Notes under the pieces: generated by a model | The model's input: only the letters and a program-made list of their open reading frames with translations | The model's database searches: none | What the model was told of the DNA's origin: nothing | Assembly: GCF_938045225.1 (NCBI RefSeq) | Contig: NZ_CALINL010000011.1 | Coordinates: 1-54,394, forward strand | Reading direction: 5' to 3' | Length of the DNA: 54,394 nt | Source of the DNA: an uncultured Campylobacter sp. | GTDB taxonomy: Bacteria; Campylobacterota; Campylobacteria; Campylobacterales; Campylobacteraceae | Shown here: piece by piece, positions 42,924 through 51,294 of the stretch | How positions within the stretch are numbered: the stretch's first letter is position 1 | Layout of the letters: each line of letters starts with the position of its first letter | Position numbers and translations under genes: made by a program

Positions 42924-43906
42924 AAGCATTAGTTTTATTTAGCGGTGGGCTGGACAGCATGATCGCCATCAAGCTGCTAACGACCCAAGGCATCGACGTC
43001 ACGGCTGTGCACATCGACATCGGCTTTAGCGGCGACGAGAAAAAGGCCGAAATTTTACGTCGCCGCGCGAATGAAGCCGGAGCCGAGCTTAAAATAATCG
43101 ATATCAGAAACGAATACCTGCGCGACGTGCTTTTTACGCCTAAATACGGCTACGGCAAGCACTTTAACCCATGCATCGACTGCCACGGATATATGTTTAA
43201 AACCGCGCTTGCGATGATGAGCGCGGAGGGCGCAGATTTTATCGCGACCGGTGAAGTGATCGGCCAGCGTCCAATGAGTCAGAGACGCGACGCGATGGCG
43301 CAGGTCAAAAACGCCGCCGGCGACGAGGAGGATCTCATCCTGCGTCCGATGTCTGCGCAGCTGATGAAGCCCACAAAACCGGAGCGCGAGGGCTGGGTCG
43401 ATCGCAGCAAACTGCTCGCCATCAGCGGACGCGACCGCAAAAGGCAGCTCGCGCTTGCGAAAGAGTTTGGCTTTAGCGAGTACGAGACGCCGGGCGGCGG
43501 GTGCTTGCTCACGATCGAGAGCTTTGCGAATAAAATCAGAGATTTCATCAAATTTGACCCTGAAATGACGAGCGCGGATATGCAGCTACTGCGCCTCGGA
43601 CGCCATTTACGCCTAACAAACGGCACCAAAATGGTCATCGGCCGCGACGAAAACGACAACGCCAAACTGCTAGCTCTAAATAATCCGAAATTTACTCAGA
43701 TCAAATTTGACGGCGATATCGTGGGCGCGGTGAGTTTCATTGACGCTAAATTTAACGAAGCCGACCTCCAGCTTGCCGTGCGGCTGGCGCTTGCCTACAC
43801 TAGAGCGGATAAAGATACGGCAGTGCTCGCTAGAGTCGGCGAACGCGAAATTTGCGTGAAGCCGTTTGAGAGTAAAGAGCCCGCGCAGGAGTTTTTTGTT
43901 AGTTAA
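42920..43906 (+). CDS. PP-loop ATPase, ThiI/MnmA-like tRNA thiolation family
   Basis: The 328 residues start MKALVLFSGGLDSMIA; SGGLDS is the PP-loop that adenylates substrate. FNPCIDCHGYMF near 82-93 and TGEVIGQRP near 113-121 follow, as in tRNA thiouridylases and related enzymes, and CL in GGGCLL near 195 may be a second reactive Cys. The C-terminal 110 residues (NGTKMVIGRDENDNAKLL) resemble an NFACT-R-like RNA-binding domain. I infer tRNA sulfur transfer, but the exact nucleoside is unknown. It is coupled to dnaG (ATGA), and no further gene follows. Confidence 0.8.
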   Translation: MKALVLFSGGLDSMIAIKLLTTQGIDVTAVHIDIGFSGDEKKAEILRRRANEAGAELKIIDIRNEYLRDVLFTPKYGYGKHFNPCIDCHGYMFKTALAMMSAEGADFIATGEVIGQRPMSQRRDAMAQVKNAAGDEEDLILRPMSAQLMKPTKPEREGWVDRSKLLAISGRDRKRQLALAKEFGFSEYETPGGGCLLTIESFANKIRDFIKFDPEMTSADMQLLRLGRHLRLTNGTKMVIGRDENDNAKLLALNNPKFTQIKFDGDIVGAVSFIDAKFNEADLQLAVRLALAYTRADKDTAVLARVGEREICVKPFESKEPAQEFFVS

Positions 43907-44141
43907 ATTTAGGAGCTTTAAATTTGCCTGATTTTCGGAAAATGGCAAATTTAAGCGGCTCGAAGCGCTTAAGTTTTTGTCGTCTTTCATTAAATTTACC
44001 GCAAATTTTAGAGCCCACGCACGGATAAAATTCAAATTTACGACACAAACCCTTTGTTGCAACTCGGCAAATTTAATTTATCTTACGACGAGGTGAAATC
44101 AAAATGATACTGGCTTTTATTTTATTTTGATATATTTTAAG

Positions 44142-44171
44142 TATAATTCTCATTTTAATATAATAATGAGA
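44142..44171 (+). promoter_or_regulatory. Promoter with an operator-like inverted repeat (possible Fur-type box)
   Basis: TATAAT at 44142-44147 is followed by TCTCATT (44148-44154) and AATGAGA (44165-44171), a 7-bp inverted repeat with a 10-base spacer. Combined as ATAATTCTCATT, it recalls iron-regulator boxes (AATGAGAATTAT). It lies between -10 and the start codon, where a bound repressor would block transcription. Confidence 0.5.
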
Positions 44172-44180
44172 GTTTTTGTG

Positions 44181-44780
44181 ATGGATTATCAAGGATTATT
44201 TTTATTGGCACAGTTTGTAAATGAGAGAAAAAAGGCGAGTCGTAAAGAAATATCGGAGTTTTTGTCGCGTAAAACGGGTGCTAGCCAAAGCAAAACGGAC
44301 GCGCTTTTAGGCGTCATAGCAAATAGCCCTAAAATTCAAGCTTTGCCGCAAGAAAAAAGGATCGTTTTAAAGACCTCGCGAGGGATTTACGAGATAAGCA
44401 AGGTCGGCGAAAAACTCCTAAAAAACAAAAATGCTAGACAAAATTTTGAAGCTTGGGTCGGCGACGTTTACGGCGAAACCAAGACGCAAAATTTACCCGC
44501 GCCCAAAACTAAAAAATACCTAAAAACCGTCACCGCTCTAGTCGCCCACGAGATAAAGGACAAAATGATCGGCGAAGCAATCAAAAAGCCCATAGAAGCG
44601 ATAAAATCTCTCGCGCTAAAACTTATGAAAAAGCATAAATATCTAGGCAAATTTTATGCTTTTAGACATGTTTTTTTGGCGCTTTTGGCTGCCAAAATCG
44701 CGTTTGACGTCGTAAAATTCTTTAAAAATCGCAAGCTAGAAAAACTGCTTGCAAGCAAACAGTTAAGCGCGTTGACGTAA
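44181..44780 (+). CDS. Winged-helix-like protein with a C-terminal membrane segment
   Basis: I do not recognise the family. From Met 44181 it has 199 residues. The first 80 (QGLFLLAQFVNERKKASRKE, LGVIANSP, LKTSRGIYEISKVGEKLL) read like a winged-helix fold: helix-turn-helix then a two-strand wing. A Pro-rich linker, basic helices and one hydrophobic segment (about 160-182, RHVFLALLAAKIAFDVVKFF) follow, so it could be a membrane-tethered DNA-binding protein. The frame extends 18 codons further upstream, but that part covers the promoter. The inverted repeat just upstream suggests control. Confidence 0.65.
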   Translation: MDYQGLFLLAQFVNERKKASRKEISEFLSRKTGASQSKTDALLGVIANSPKIQALPQEKRIVLKTSRGIYEISKVGEKLLKNKNARQNFEAWVGDVYGETKTQNLPAPKTKKYLKTVTALVAHEIKDKMIGEAIKKPIEAIKSLALKLMKKHKYLGKFYAFRHVFLALLAAKIAFDVVKFFKNRKLEKLLASKQLSALT

Positions 44781-45149
44781 AATCCAAAACCATTTGCCGC
44801 AACTCTATTTTTATCAAATTTACATCTTATCCTCGTCCGCAATAAAGCGGGCAGTTAAATCGAACGCAATGCTGTAAAGACTGCAATAACAACGCAATGA
44901 AATTTACTTTCTCTTTTAAAATTTACCGTTAAATTTGGCTATGGTTAAATTGGCAGCTTTGCGGAGCGCATAAATTTGGGGGCCGATTTGATATTGCAAA
45001 CATAAACAATAAAAGCATCCGCCGTCAAGCCGAGCTAGTGCAATCAAACCGTGCAAACGTCCAAAAAAGTCCGTGCACTATCAGCAGCCAAACAGCCGTC
45101 CAAAAGCCCAAAATCAAGCTCAAATTTACGAATTTTAGCCCCGTTTGGC
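44781..45149. other. Intergenic stretch before lemA
   Basis: About 370 bases have no frame over 40 codons with a ribosome site. AAATTT cores are present (about six). I see no RNA gene or terminator. Confidence 0.6.
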
Positions 45150-45155
45150 TATAAT
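45150..45155 (+). promoter_or_regulatory. -10 box TATAAT of lemA
   Basis: GGCTATAATCACGG lies 22 bases before the ATG, and AAAAAGGAG follows as ribosome site. Confidence 0.7.
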
Positions 45156-45176
45156 CACGGCTAAAAAGGAGCAAAA

Positions 45177-45731
45177 ATGTACATCGTCCTAGGCATCATC
45201 GCCGTTCTCGCGCTCATCGTCATCTCACTCTACAACTCGCTGGTGGGCAAGCGCAACCAGGTCTCAAATATCAGATCGGGCGTCGATACGCAACTAAAAA
45301 GGCGCTTTGACCTCATCCCAAACCTCGTCGCCACCGTCAAGCAGTACATCACGCACGAGCGCGAGCTGCTAGAAAACATCTCCGCGCTTAGAAGCGGCAT
45401 CCAAAAGGCCGCGGGCGACGAGCAGAGATTTGCGCTAAACGGCGAGCTGTCAAACCTCATCTCAAAGCTCAACGTCGTCGTCGAGAACTACCCCGAACTC
45501 AAAGCCAACGAAAATGTCATGCACCTGCAAAAGACGCTAAACGAGATCGAGGAACAGATATCCGCCGCGCGCCGCGCCTACAACGCCGCAGTGACCGACT
45601 ATAACAACGCCGTGGAAATGTTTCCGTCAAACATCGTCGCTAGCTGGGCGAGGTTTCATAAGGCGGCATTTTTCGAGGTGCCAAAGGGTCAAGACGATCC
45701 GCACGACGTGCACGAGCTTTTTAACCGCTAA
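45177..45731 (+). CDS. lemA: LemA family protein
   Basis: The 184 residues begin with a short N-terminal membrane anchor (about 1-19) and then the LemA helical domain: YNSLVGKRNQVSNIRSGVD, LKRRFDLIPNLVATVKQY, a three-helix bundle to about 160 and the conserved AARRAYNAAVTDYNNAVEMFPSN split across about 135-155. Most of the protein faces outside the cytosol. LemA proteins are common but their role is unclear. Here it is followed by a DUF3137-type gene, a frequent partner. Confidence 0.95.
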   Translation: MYIVLGIIAVLALIVISLYNSLVGKRNQVSNIRSGVDTQLKRRFDLIPNLVATVKQYITHERELLENISALRSGIQKAAGDEQRFALNGELSNLISKLNVVVENYPELKANENVMHLQKTLNEIEEQISAARRAYNAAVTDYNNAVEMFPSNIVASWARFHKAAFFEVPKGQDDPHDVHELFNR

Positions 45732-46010
45732 ATTTATGCTCGTTTAGTCAAATTTGACGTTAAATTTGAGCGCTTAACAGCACTCTTTAAAATGCAAGCA
45801 GCCTTCGTCGGTTCGTCAAATTTGAGTGCAAAAGCGGCGCGGGCGGTAAATTTGAGCGGCAAATTTGATCCAAATTTGAGCGTCGTCGCCCGCAAACGGC
45901 GAGCTTAAATTTAAGCGGTTTAAAACGCAAATTTAAAGACGAAAGCCAAAATGCAGGCGTAAAATAGCCAAATTTGCAAAAATTGCGTTAAATGAAAAAC
46001 AGGAGCATAA
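45732..46010. repeat. Cluster of ten AAATTT cores between lemA and the next gene
   Basis: Ten AAATTT hexamers occur in 279 bases, against about one per 4 kb by chance at even base use. Most have G, C or T before and G or A after (for example GTCAAATTTGACG). The stretch has no gene. It is the densest example of a motif present across the window's intergenic DNA. Confidence 0.85.
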
Positions 46011-46877
46011 ATGGACGATCTGGCCTTGCTAGAGCTTGAGCGACAAAAGGTTTTACGCTCGATTTTTAGGCTAAAACTCACCTGCGTCTTCGTCGCCGCG
46101 ACACTTGCTTGGCTACTTTATCTAGCCGCGCAAAACGCCGCTCTTAGCGCGGGTGCATTTGTGGTTTGTGGGACTGCGATGTACTATTTTTTCGAGAGTA
46201 TTTTCACGGATAGCTTTACCTTTAAATTTAAGCGAAAAGTCGTGAGGAGCATCGTGGAGGAGTGCGGTCTGACGTATTATCCGGGCGAATACGTAGAGAG
46301 CGATTATCTTTATATGATTTACGATTTTGACATCGATAAATACTCGGGCAACGACCTGATTTTCGGGCAGATAGAGGGCGTGCGGGTCAAATTTAGCGAC
46401 GTAGAGGCGATAAGCATCAAAGAGGACTGGCAGGGGAACAAGACTCATAGAGTGCTTTTTGCGGGGCTTTTGTTCGTCGCGGATTTTCCTAAACGCTTAA
46501 AGGGCGTCACGAAAATTTGCAGTGGGACGGATGATTTTAAGGACTATGGCGGCAAGCGCGCGAGGATGGACGACGCGGAGTTTGAGCGGTATTTTAGGGT
46601 TTACGCGACCGATCAGATCGAGGCTAGATACGCGCTCACGCCAAGCTTGATGGAGAGCTTAAAACTGCTAAAAATGAGATTTCACCGCCCCATAAACATC
46701 GTGCTAACCGGGGATAAAATCTGCATGGCGATCCGCACGGGACGCGATAACTTCGAGCCCGATCTGCGCCGTCCACTCGTGGGCAAGGGGGCGAATAGAT
46801 TTTATAAAGACGAGATCGGCGGATTTTTGCGTATCGTCGAGGAGTTGCGGCTAAACCGTAAAATTTGGCTGGACTAG
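46011..46877 (+). CDS. DUF3137-type membrane protein
   Basis: The 288 residues have two adjacent hydrophobic segments near the N-terminus (about 22-40, LTCVFVAATLAWLLYLAAQ, and 44-62) and a large cytosolic domain. Segments such as GLTYYPGEYVESDYL and the later FAGLLFVADFPKRLKG, then IVLTGDKICMAI, match the DUF3137 pattern. DUF3137 genes often follow lemA, as here, which suggests a shared membrane-linked function. AGGAG precedes the ATG. Confidence 0.85.
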   Translation: MDDLALLELERQKVLRSIFRLKLTCVFVAATLAWLLYLAAQNAALSAGAFVVCGTAMYYFFESIFTDSFTFKFKRKVVRSIVEECGLTYYPGEYVESDYLYMIYDFDIDKYSGNDLIFGQIEGVRVKFSDVEAISIKEDWQGNKTHRVLFAGLLFVADFPKRLKGVTKICSGTDDFKDYGGKRARMDDAEFERYFRVYATDQIEARYALTPSLMESLKLLKMRFHRPINIVLTGDKICMAIRTGRDNFEPDLRRPLVGKGANRFYKDEIGGFLRIVEELRLNRKIWLD

Positions 46878-46981
46878 GGAGCGTGGCGTCAAATTTGACG
46901 GGCGGCATAACCCGCACCCCAAAAATACAAACGAGCGGGCTAATCTAAAATAGGGCGGCAAAAACGCAAAAAGGAGAGTTG

Positions 46982-47761
46982 TTGAAGGGCGTAGCGATAA
47001 ACGAAACGACGATAATCGGCGATGACGGGAAATACTATAAATTTAGTTTCGAGGACGTGCGCTCGGGGCGACCCAGCGGCGGCGAGCAAGTAATGTTTCG
47101 GCCCGGAGGGATATTTGCCAAAGACGTATTTGTGATCGCAGACGAGGGCGAAAAGCGCGCCGTAAAGGATACCAGAAGCGAGGAGACGAAGGCTGCGCTA
47201 AAAGAGAGCGCGGCGTTTGAGCGGGCTAGGATACTAGGCATCGCATCGGGTATCGTGCCGGCCGCGATCAAGATATATGCGTACTTTATCGCTAGCTACT
47301 CGGGGCTAGCGCTACAGATCACGGACAATATCGCCGCCATATCGTCCGCGCTGCTAACCTACGCGGCGCTAGGCGGAGTCGCCCGGCTCGCTCATAGCGA
47401 GGATCTGCACGTAAACTACGGCAAGGCGATGATCGTAATGTTCGTCGCTCACGTCACGGCGACGCTGGCATCGTATATGGCAGACGCGGCTCATCCGCTC
47501 GCTAAGCTTGTCGCCATCATCGCGCTACTGCTGCTGGGCTACGTCGCGTTCGTGTGGGGAAAGGTTTTTTTCGAGCTTGCAAGACTAACTAGAAACGGGC
47601 TTTTTCGCGTCTACGTTTGCACGTTTTTTGCGGGCGAGCTGATGTGGGCGAGCGGTTCTTTAGCGGTATTTGGCTCGTTTTTTCTCGTAGCTTCGTTTTT
47701 TATATATATCGCGGCTTGGGTAAAAACGGACAAAATCGGCAAAGCAAAAGATGGGGAGTAA
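46982..47761 (+). CDS. Multi-pass membrane protein of the lemA group
   Basis: The product starts with TTG, either at 46982 (AAGGAG six bases upstream) or one codon earlier at 46979. The first 75 residues are soluble and beta-rich (GDDGKYYKFSFEDVRSG), like an S1/OB or cold-shock-like domain. After about residue 85 there are four to six membrane segments (GIVPAAIKIYAYFIA, AALLTYAALGG, VAIIALLLLGYVAFVWG, LAVFGSFFLVASFFIYIA). I know no name for the family; membrane proteins with an N-terminal OB-like domain and DUF1294 exist, but the match here is unproven. It is the third gene in line after lemA. Confidence 0.75.
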   Translation: MKGVAINETTIIGDDGKYYKFSFEDVRSGRPSGGEQVMFRPGGIFAKDVFVIADEGEKRAVKDTRSEETKAALKESAAFERARILGIASGIVPAAIKIYAYFIASYSGLALQITDNIAAISSALLTYAALGGVARLAHSEDLHVNYGKAMIVMFVAHVTATLASYMADAAHPLAKLVAIIALLLLGYVAFVWGKVFFELARLTRNGLFRVYVCTFFAGELMWASGSLAVFGSFFLVASFFIYIAAWVKTDKIGKAKDGE

Positions 47762-47998
47762 ATTTGAAACGACTGTATAGAATCAAACCCCGTAGCTGAT
47801 TTTACCGGACTTGCTTACGAATAAAATAAATTAACTCAGCCCAAAGCCGCCATGTTTTATCTTTTGCTTTAACAGTCGATGTATTCAGATGCAATATCGC
47901 CGTTTTTAAATGAAAGATCGGCAAATTTAAAGTTAAATTTGCCCTGCGTTGCATCTCTTTAAAAAGCGAGAAGTCGGATATCCGTCGTCAAAAGCCGT

Positions 47999-48940
47999 TT
48001 AGTCCGCCAGCCCCTCTTCGCCGCATTTTGCGATGAGAGCGTCAAATTCCTCTTTGCTAAACGCGCGTACGACGATATTTTTAGCGTCGATAAATTCGTA
48101 TTTATCTTTTGGCAAATTTTGGATGAAATTTTCATATTTTAGCGTCGCTAGGATCTCGTATTTTTCCTCATCGTCGCCCTCTCCGCCAAATATCGCGACC
48201 GACCAGTGCGCGACCTTCTCATCGCCTAGCATTTGCAAATTTTTATACTCCACGCTAGGTTCATACGGCAGCGCGGTAACGACGCCTTGCGACAAGACGT
48301 ACTGTCCGATGATCTCGCCGTTATCGTTCCTGCGATAAAACATCTGATTTGCAAAATACGCGTCTAGGTTTTGGATATCGGTTACGAATTTGCCAAATTC
48401 GTCCGCTGGATCCTTTGCGCTAAGTATGCGAGCTATGATCTTTTGATCGAACGACACTTCGTTTCGCGTGCCGTAAATAGTGCTGATTTGCGCCTCTTTT
48501 TGCAAATTTTGCTCTATCGCCTCTAGCCCCGCGCGTATGTCGTGCTCATAGTTAAAGCCCTCTATATTTTGCGCGCTAAATTTCTCGCCGTCCTCGCTCG
48601 TTATATCACCGTCCATTTTTATGGCTAGGTTTTTTAGGTACTCTAGCGCGATTTTCCAGTCCGTGCGGGTGCTTGGCGTGCCGATGCGGACGTTATAGGC
48701 GCCGTCTTCGTATCCGATCTCAAAGCCGCGTCCGCTAAGTCCGTCCGTGCCGGCAACGAGGCAGTCAAGCTCATCGAGCTTCGCGCCGTAAAAGCCATCG
48801 GCGTCAAACTCCTCGTCGTCTTCATTGGCGTTAAACTGCGATAAATTCGGCACCAGTCGCAGCGCCTCCTCCACGCTCATCACGGGCGCAAGGCCGACTA
48901 GAAACTTCTTTTTATTTTTAACGAAAAACGTGATGCTCAT
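47999..48940 (-). CDS. DUF4299 family protein
   Basis: The 313 residues begin MSITFFVKNKKKFLVG, the typical N-terminus of the DUF4299 family of cytosolic proteins without a known function. An acidic segment (ANEDDEEFDADGFYG, about 41-55) and conserved EIGYEDGAYNVRIGTPSTR (about 77-95) follow. The frame is open 13 codons upstream, but AAAGGATC right before ATG 48940 fixes the start. The protein is single-domain, with no signal or membrane segment. No related gene is next to it. Confidence 0.85.
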   Translation of the reverse strand: MSITFFVKNKKKFLVGLAPVMSVEEALRLVPNLSQFNANEDDEEFDADGFYGAKLDELDCLVAGTDGLSGRGFEIGYEDGAYNVRIGTPSTRTDWKIALEYLKNLAIKMDGDITSEDGEKFSAQNIEGFNYEHDIRAGLEAIEQNLQKEAQISTIYGTRNEVSFDQKIIARILSAKDPADEFGKFVTDIQNLDAYFANQMFYRRNDNGEIIGQYVLSQGVVTALPYEPSVEYKNLQMLGDEKVAHWSVAIFGGEGDDEEKYEILATLKYENFIQNLPKDKYEFIDAKNIVVRAFSKEEFDALIAKCGEEGLAD

Positions 48941-49088
48941 TTTTGATCCTTTGGTATTAAATTTAGCGTCGCGTAGCATTTTGGCGGAGTTAAATTTGAA
49001 CGCAAATTTGCCGCGTCAAATTTGCCGCCGTTTGTAGCGGGTAAGTAAAATCCGGGCGCAAATTTAACCAAATGCGCCCAGGCTGGGC

Positions 49089-50360
49089 TCACTCGTCCTT
49101 TTTCTCATCCTCTTTTTTACCGATTTTTTCTTTGGCGGTTTTTATGAGATTTTCGGCGGCTTTGTAGAGTTTTTCGCCTAGTTCTTTTGATTTTGCTTTG
49201 AGGTTCTCACCGATCTCGCTAGCACTTATCTCGGTTAGCTTCTCCTGCGTTCGTTTTTCAAAGTCGCTGATCTCTTTTTTTAGTGCTTCTATGCGTTCTT
49301 TGGCGTTAAAATTTTCTTTAAGCTTATCGCCGGCCTGGCCGACTTCGCGCTTTAATTCCTCAAATTTAGCTCCCGCAAGGCTAGCGAATTTATCGATATT
49401 TTCGTTAAATTTTAGCTCCTCTAGCTGAAGCTCGATCTGGCGCGAAACGTCGTTTTGCAGGCGCTTAAATTTAGCAAAGTAGCTATCGACGGACTCGTCT
49501 AGGATTTCGTTTATCACAGCAGCAGACGGCTCATCTGAGCGTGCCATATCGCGCAGCATCGCTACAAATCTCTCCTCGAGTCTAACAAATTCTCTGGCCT
49601 CGCCCAGCAGCGTCTGGCCGTCCGGGGCAAATTTGATCTCCTCGATAAATTTCTCCGTCCTTTTGCCAAGCGCCTCTTTTACGCCGCCGATCGCACCGCT
49701 GATTAGCTCTTTGGCAAAGGCCTGATCGACATCGGCTATCTCGCACGCCGCCTCGCAGACCGTCCTTGCGATCTCCAGGATGCGCTCTTTGCTCGCTTCG
49801 CCCTCGTTTATCGCGCTAAGTACGACGTTTTTGGCGATTTGCTCCACCGTATCTTTCACGCCGTCGCCCTTTTCGATCGCAGTTAGAAACGCCGCCTCGG
49901 TGGTTTCTTTTAGGATTCCCAGCATTTGTAGCTCGCAGAGCATTTTTTCGTCTATCGCGGTTAAAATTTCGTCTTTATCCGCTAGGTCGCTGCTTTTGAT
50001 GAAATTTTCCATATTTTCAAGTAGCGCGCGAACGTCGTTTTTTATCTCGTCTTTTTGCGCGTAAATTTGCCGATCGATCTGCTCTTTTTCGTAGATTAGG
50101 CGGTGGATATACTGCTCTTTTGCTTCGCTTAGCGCGTCGCCCGCGCTTTGGATGAGGTTGGCGACGTTTTGGCGGTTTAGCAGACCCTCGCCTTTTAGCG
50201 CCTCGCAAATTTGCTCAAACTCTTTAGCCAGAGCCGCGTTTGCGTCGCCGCCTTTGACGCTTTTTCTAAACTCGCTTAGCGCAAATTCCCTGATCAAAAC
50301 GGAAATTTGCGGGTCGTTTTTGTTCTCTTTTATGATTTGGATGAAGACTAAATTTTGCAT
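49089..50360 (-). CDS. Long helical coiled-coil protein of unknown function
   Basis: The 423 residues from Met 50360 (MQNLVFIQIIKEN) are almost all helical and charged. Heptad-like coiled coils are strong at about 95-150 and 290-420 (EELKREVGQAGDKLKENF, EALKKEISDFEKRTQEKL). The C-terminal Lys/Glu tail ends KKEDEKKDE. No signal or membrane segment. It resembles DUF6781-type proteins or apolipoprotein-like stress proteins; I cannot decide. AAGGG lies nine bases upstream of the ATG, and it is eight bases after the DUF493 gene, so the two share a transcript. Confidence 0.7.
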   Translation of the reverse strand: MQNLVFIQIIKENKNDPQISVLIREFALSEFRKSVKGGDANAALAKEFEQICEALKGEGLLNRQNVANLIQSAGDALSEAKEQYIHRLIYEKEQIDRQIYAQKDEIKNDVRALLENMENFIKSSDLADKDEILTAIDEKMLCELQMLGILKETTEAAFLTAIEKGDGVKDTVEQIAKNVVLSAINEGEASKERILEIARTVCEAACEIADVDQAFAKELISGAIGGVKEALGKRTEKFIEEIKFAPDGQTLLGEAREFVRLEERFVAMLRDMARSDEPSAAVINEILDESVDSYFAKFKRLQNDVSRQIELQLEELKFNENIDKFASLAGAKFEELKREVGQAGDKLKENFNAKERIEALKKEISDFEKRTQEKLTEISASEIGENLKAKSKELGEKLYKAAENLIKTAKEKIGKKEDEKKDE

Positions 50361-50368
50361 AAAAGCCC

Positions 50369-50632
50369 TTATAATACGTATTTGCAAACGCGTTTTAGCG
50401 CGGAAAATATCTCTAACCGCTCCTGGTTAGAATTAACCAAAACGCTTAAATTGTAGCTTTTGTATTTGCCCTCTTTACTCGATTTTGACGGCGTTATCTT
50501 GTGTTGCCTTTCGCCTACGACGCCCTGCGCGATAGCTTCGGCATTTTCGTTTTCGAGCACGATGATTTTGTATTCCCAGAAATTTGGATAGATGATTTCT
50601 GGTTCTTTATTTAGATCGCATATAGTCGCCAC
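50369..50632 (-). CDS. DUF493 / HP0495-type regulator-like protein
   Basis: The 87 residues (ICDLNKEPEIIYPNFWEYKI, VNSNQERLEIFSALKRVCKYVL) match the HP0495 branch of the YbeD/DUF493 family, small alpha/beta proteins with an ACT-like fold. E. coli YbeD is tied to lipoate metabolism, but no role is known here. It starts with GTG at 50632, 26 bases inside the moaC 3' end, with TCCTCC on the plus strand giving a GGAGGAAAAA site. Confidence 0.88.
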   Translation of the reverse strand: MATICDLNKEPEIIYPNFWEYKIIVLENENAEAIAQGVVGERQHKITPSKSSKEGKYKSYNLSVLVNSNQERLEIFSALKRVCKYVL

Positions 50633-51080
50633 TTTTTCCTCCGCTCTTGCTTTCTAGCGCGATACCCGTTATCTGCATGGTTTTATCTATCGCTTTTATC
50701 ATATCGTAGATCGTTAGTAGCCCGACGCTAACGCCCGTTAGCGCCTCCATCTCGACGCCTGTTTTGCCCTCTATCTTGACGCTAACGGTTAGCTTGTAGG
50801 CGCAGATACCCTCTAACTCCTCGATGTCGCAGTTTATGCCGCTGATTAGCAGCGGGTGGCACATCGGGATGAGTTCGCTCGTCTTTTTCGCGCCCATTAT
50901 CGCGCCTACGACGGCGGTTTGCAGGACGGGGCCTTTTTTGCCCGTGTTGTTTTTGATCGCGTCAAAGGCTTCGCGCGACATTTTTATAATGCCGCTTGCT
51001 ACGGCTATGCGCGTAGTTACGCCCTTGTCGCTTACGTCGACCATTTTAGGGCGGTTGTTTTCGTCTATGTGAGTTAGCAT
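50607..51080 (-). CDS. moaC: Cyclic pyranopterin monophosphate synthase, accessory MoaC
   Basis: MoaC turns the MoaA product into cyclic pyranopterin monophosphate, the first stable intermediate in molybdenum cofactor synthesis. The 157 residues from Met 51080 include MVDVSDKGVTTRIA, QTAVVGAIMGAKKTSELIPMCHP (about 50-72) and KTGVEMEALTGVSVGLLTIYD (about 111-131), all family signatures with the catalytic Lys and His. The frame opens 34 codons earlier, but AAAGGA before 51080 and the standard start fix it. Other moa genes are not in the window. Confidence 0.97.
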   Translation of the reverse strand: MLTHIDENNRPKMVDVSDKGVTTRIAVASGIIKMSREAFDAIKNNTGKKGPVLQTAVVGAIMGAKKTSELIPMCHPLLISGINCDIEELEGICAYKLTVSVKIEGKTGVEMEALTGVSVGLLTIYDMIKAIDKTMQITGIALESKSGGKSGDYMRSK

Positions 51081-51180
51081 TTTCGTCCTTTCGCCTGAAA
51101 CGCTAAATTTGCTTAAATTTGAGCTAGGCGGAGTAAATTTATGAGAAGGATTATAGCTAAAAAAGCTTAATGAATAAGAC

Positions 51181-51212
51181 AAAAACGCCTCGGCAGGGGG
51201 AGCCGAGGCGCC
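51181..51212 (-). terminator. Rho-independent terminator of the PatB-type gene
   Basis: On the minus strand CGCCTCGGC (51210-51202) pairs with GCCGAGGCG (51194-51186) around a seven-base loop and is followed by TTTTT. A 9-bp GC stem and a T run are ideal. It lies about 85 bases after the stop. Confidence 0.9.
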
Positions 51213-51294
51213 GTTACAAAAAGGAGGTTTTCTTGTCGGACGCGCAAATCATACCAAAAAGGTCTAAATTTTATCCCAATTTTTCGTAAATATA

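Noticed and set aside
47762..47998. Possible gene between the lemA group and the DUF4299 gene
   Set aside because: No frame with a ribosome site; AAATTT cores only.
51081..51182. Thirty-four extra N-terminal codons for MoaC
   Set aside because: They precede the AAAGGA site and are not in the family; the start at 51080 gives the normal length.
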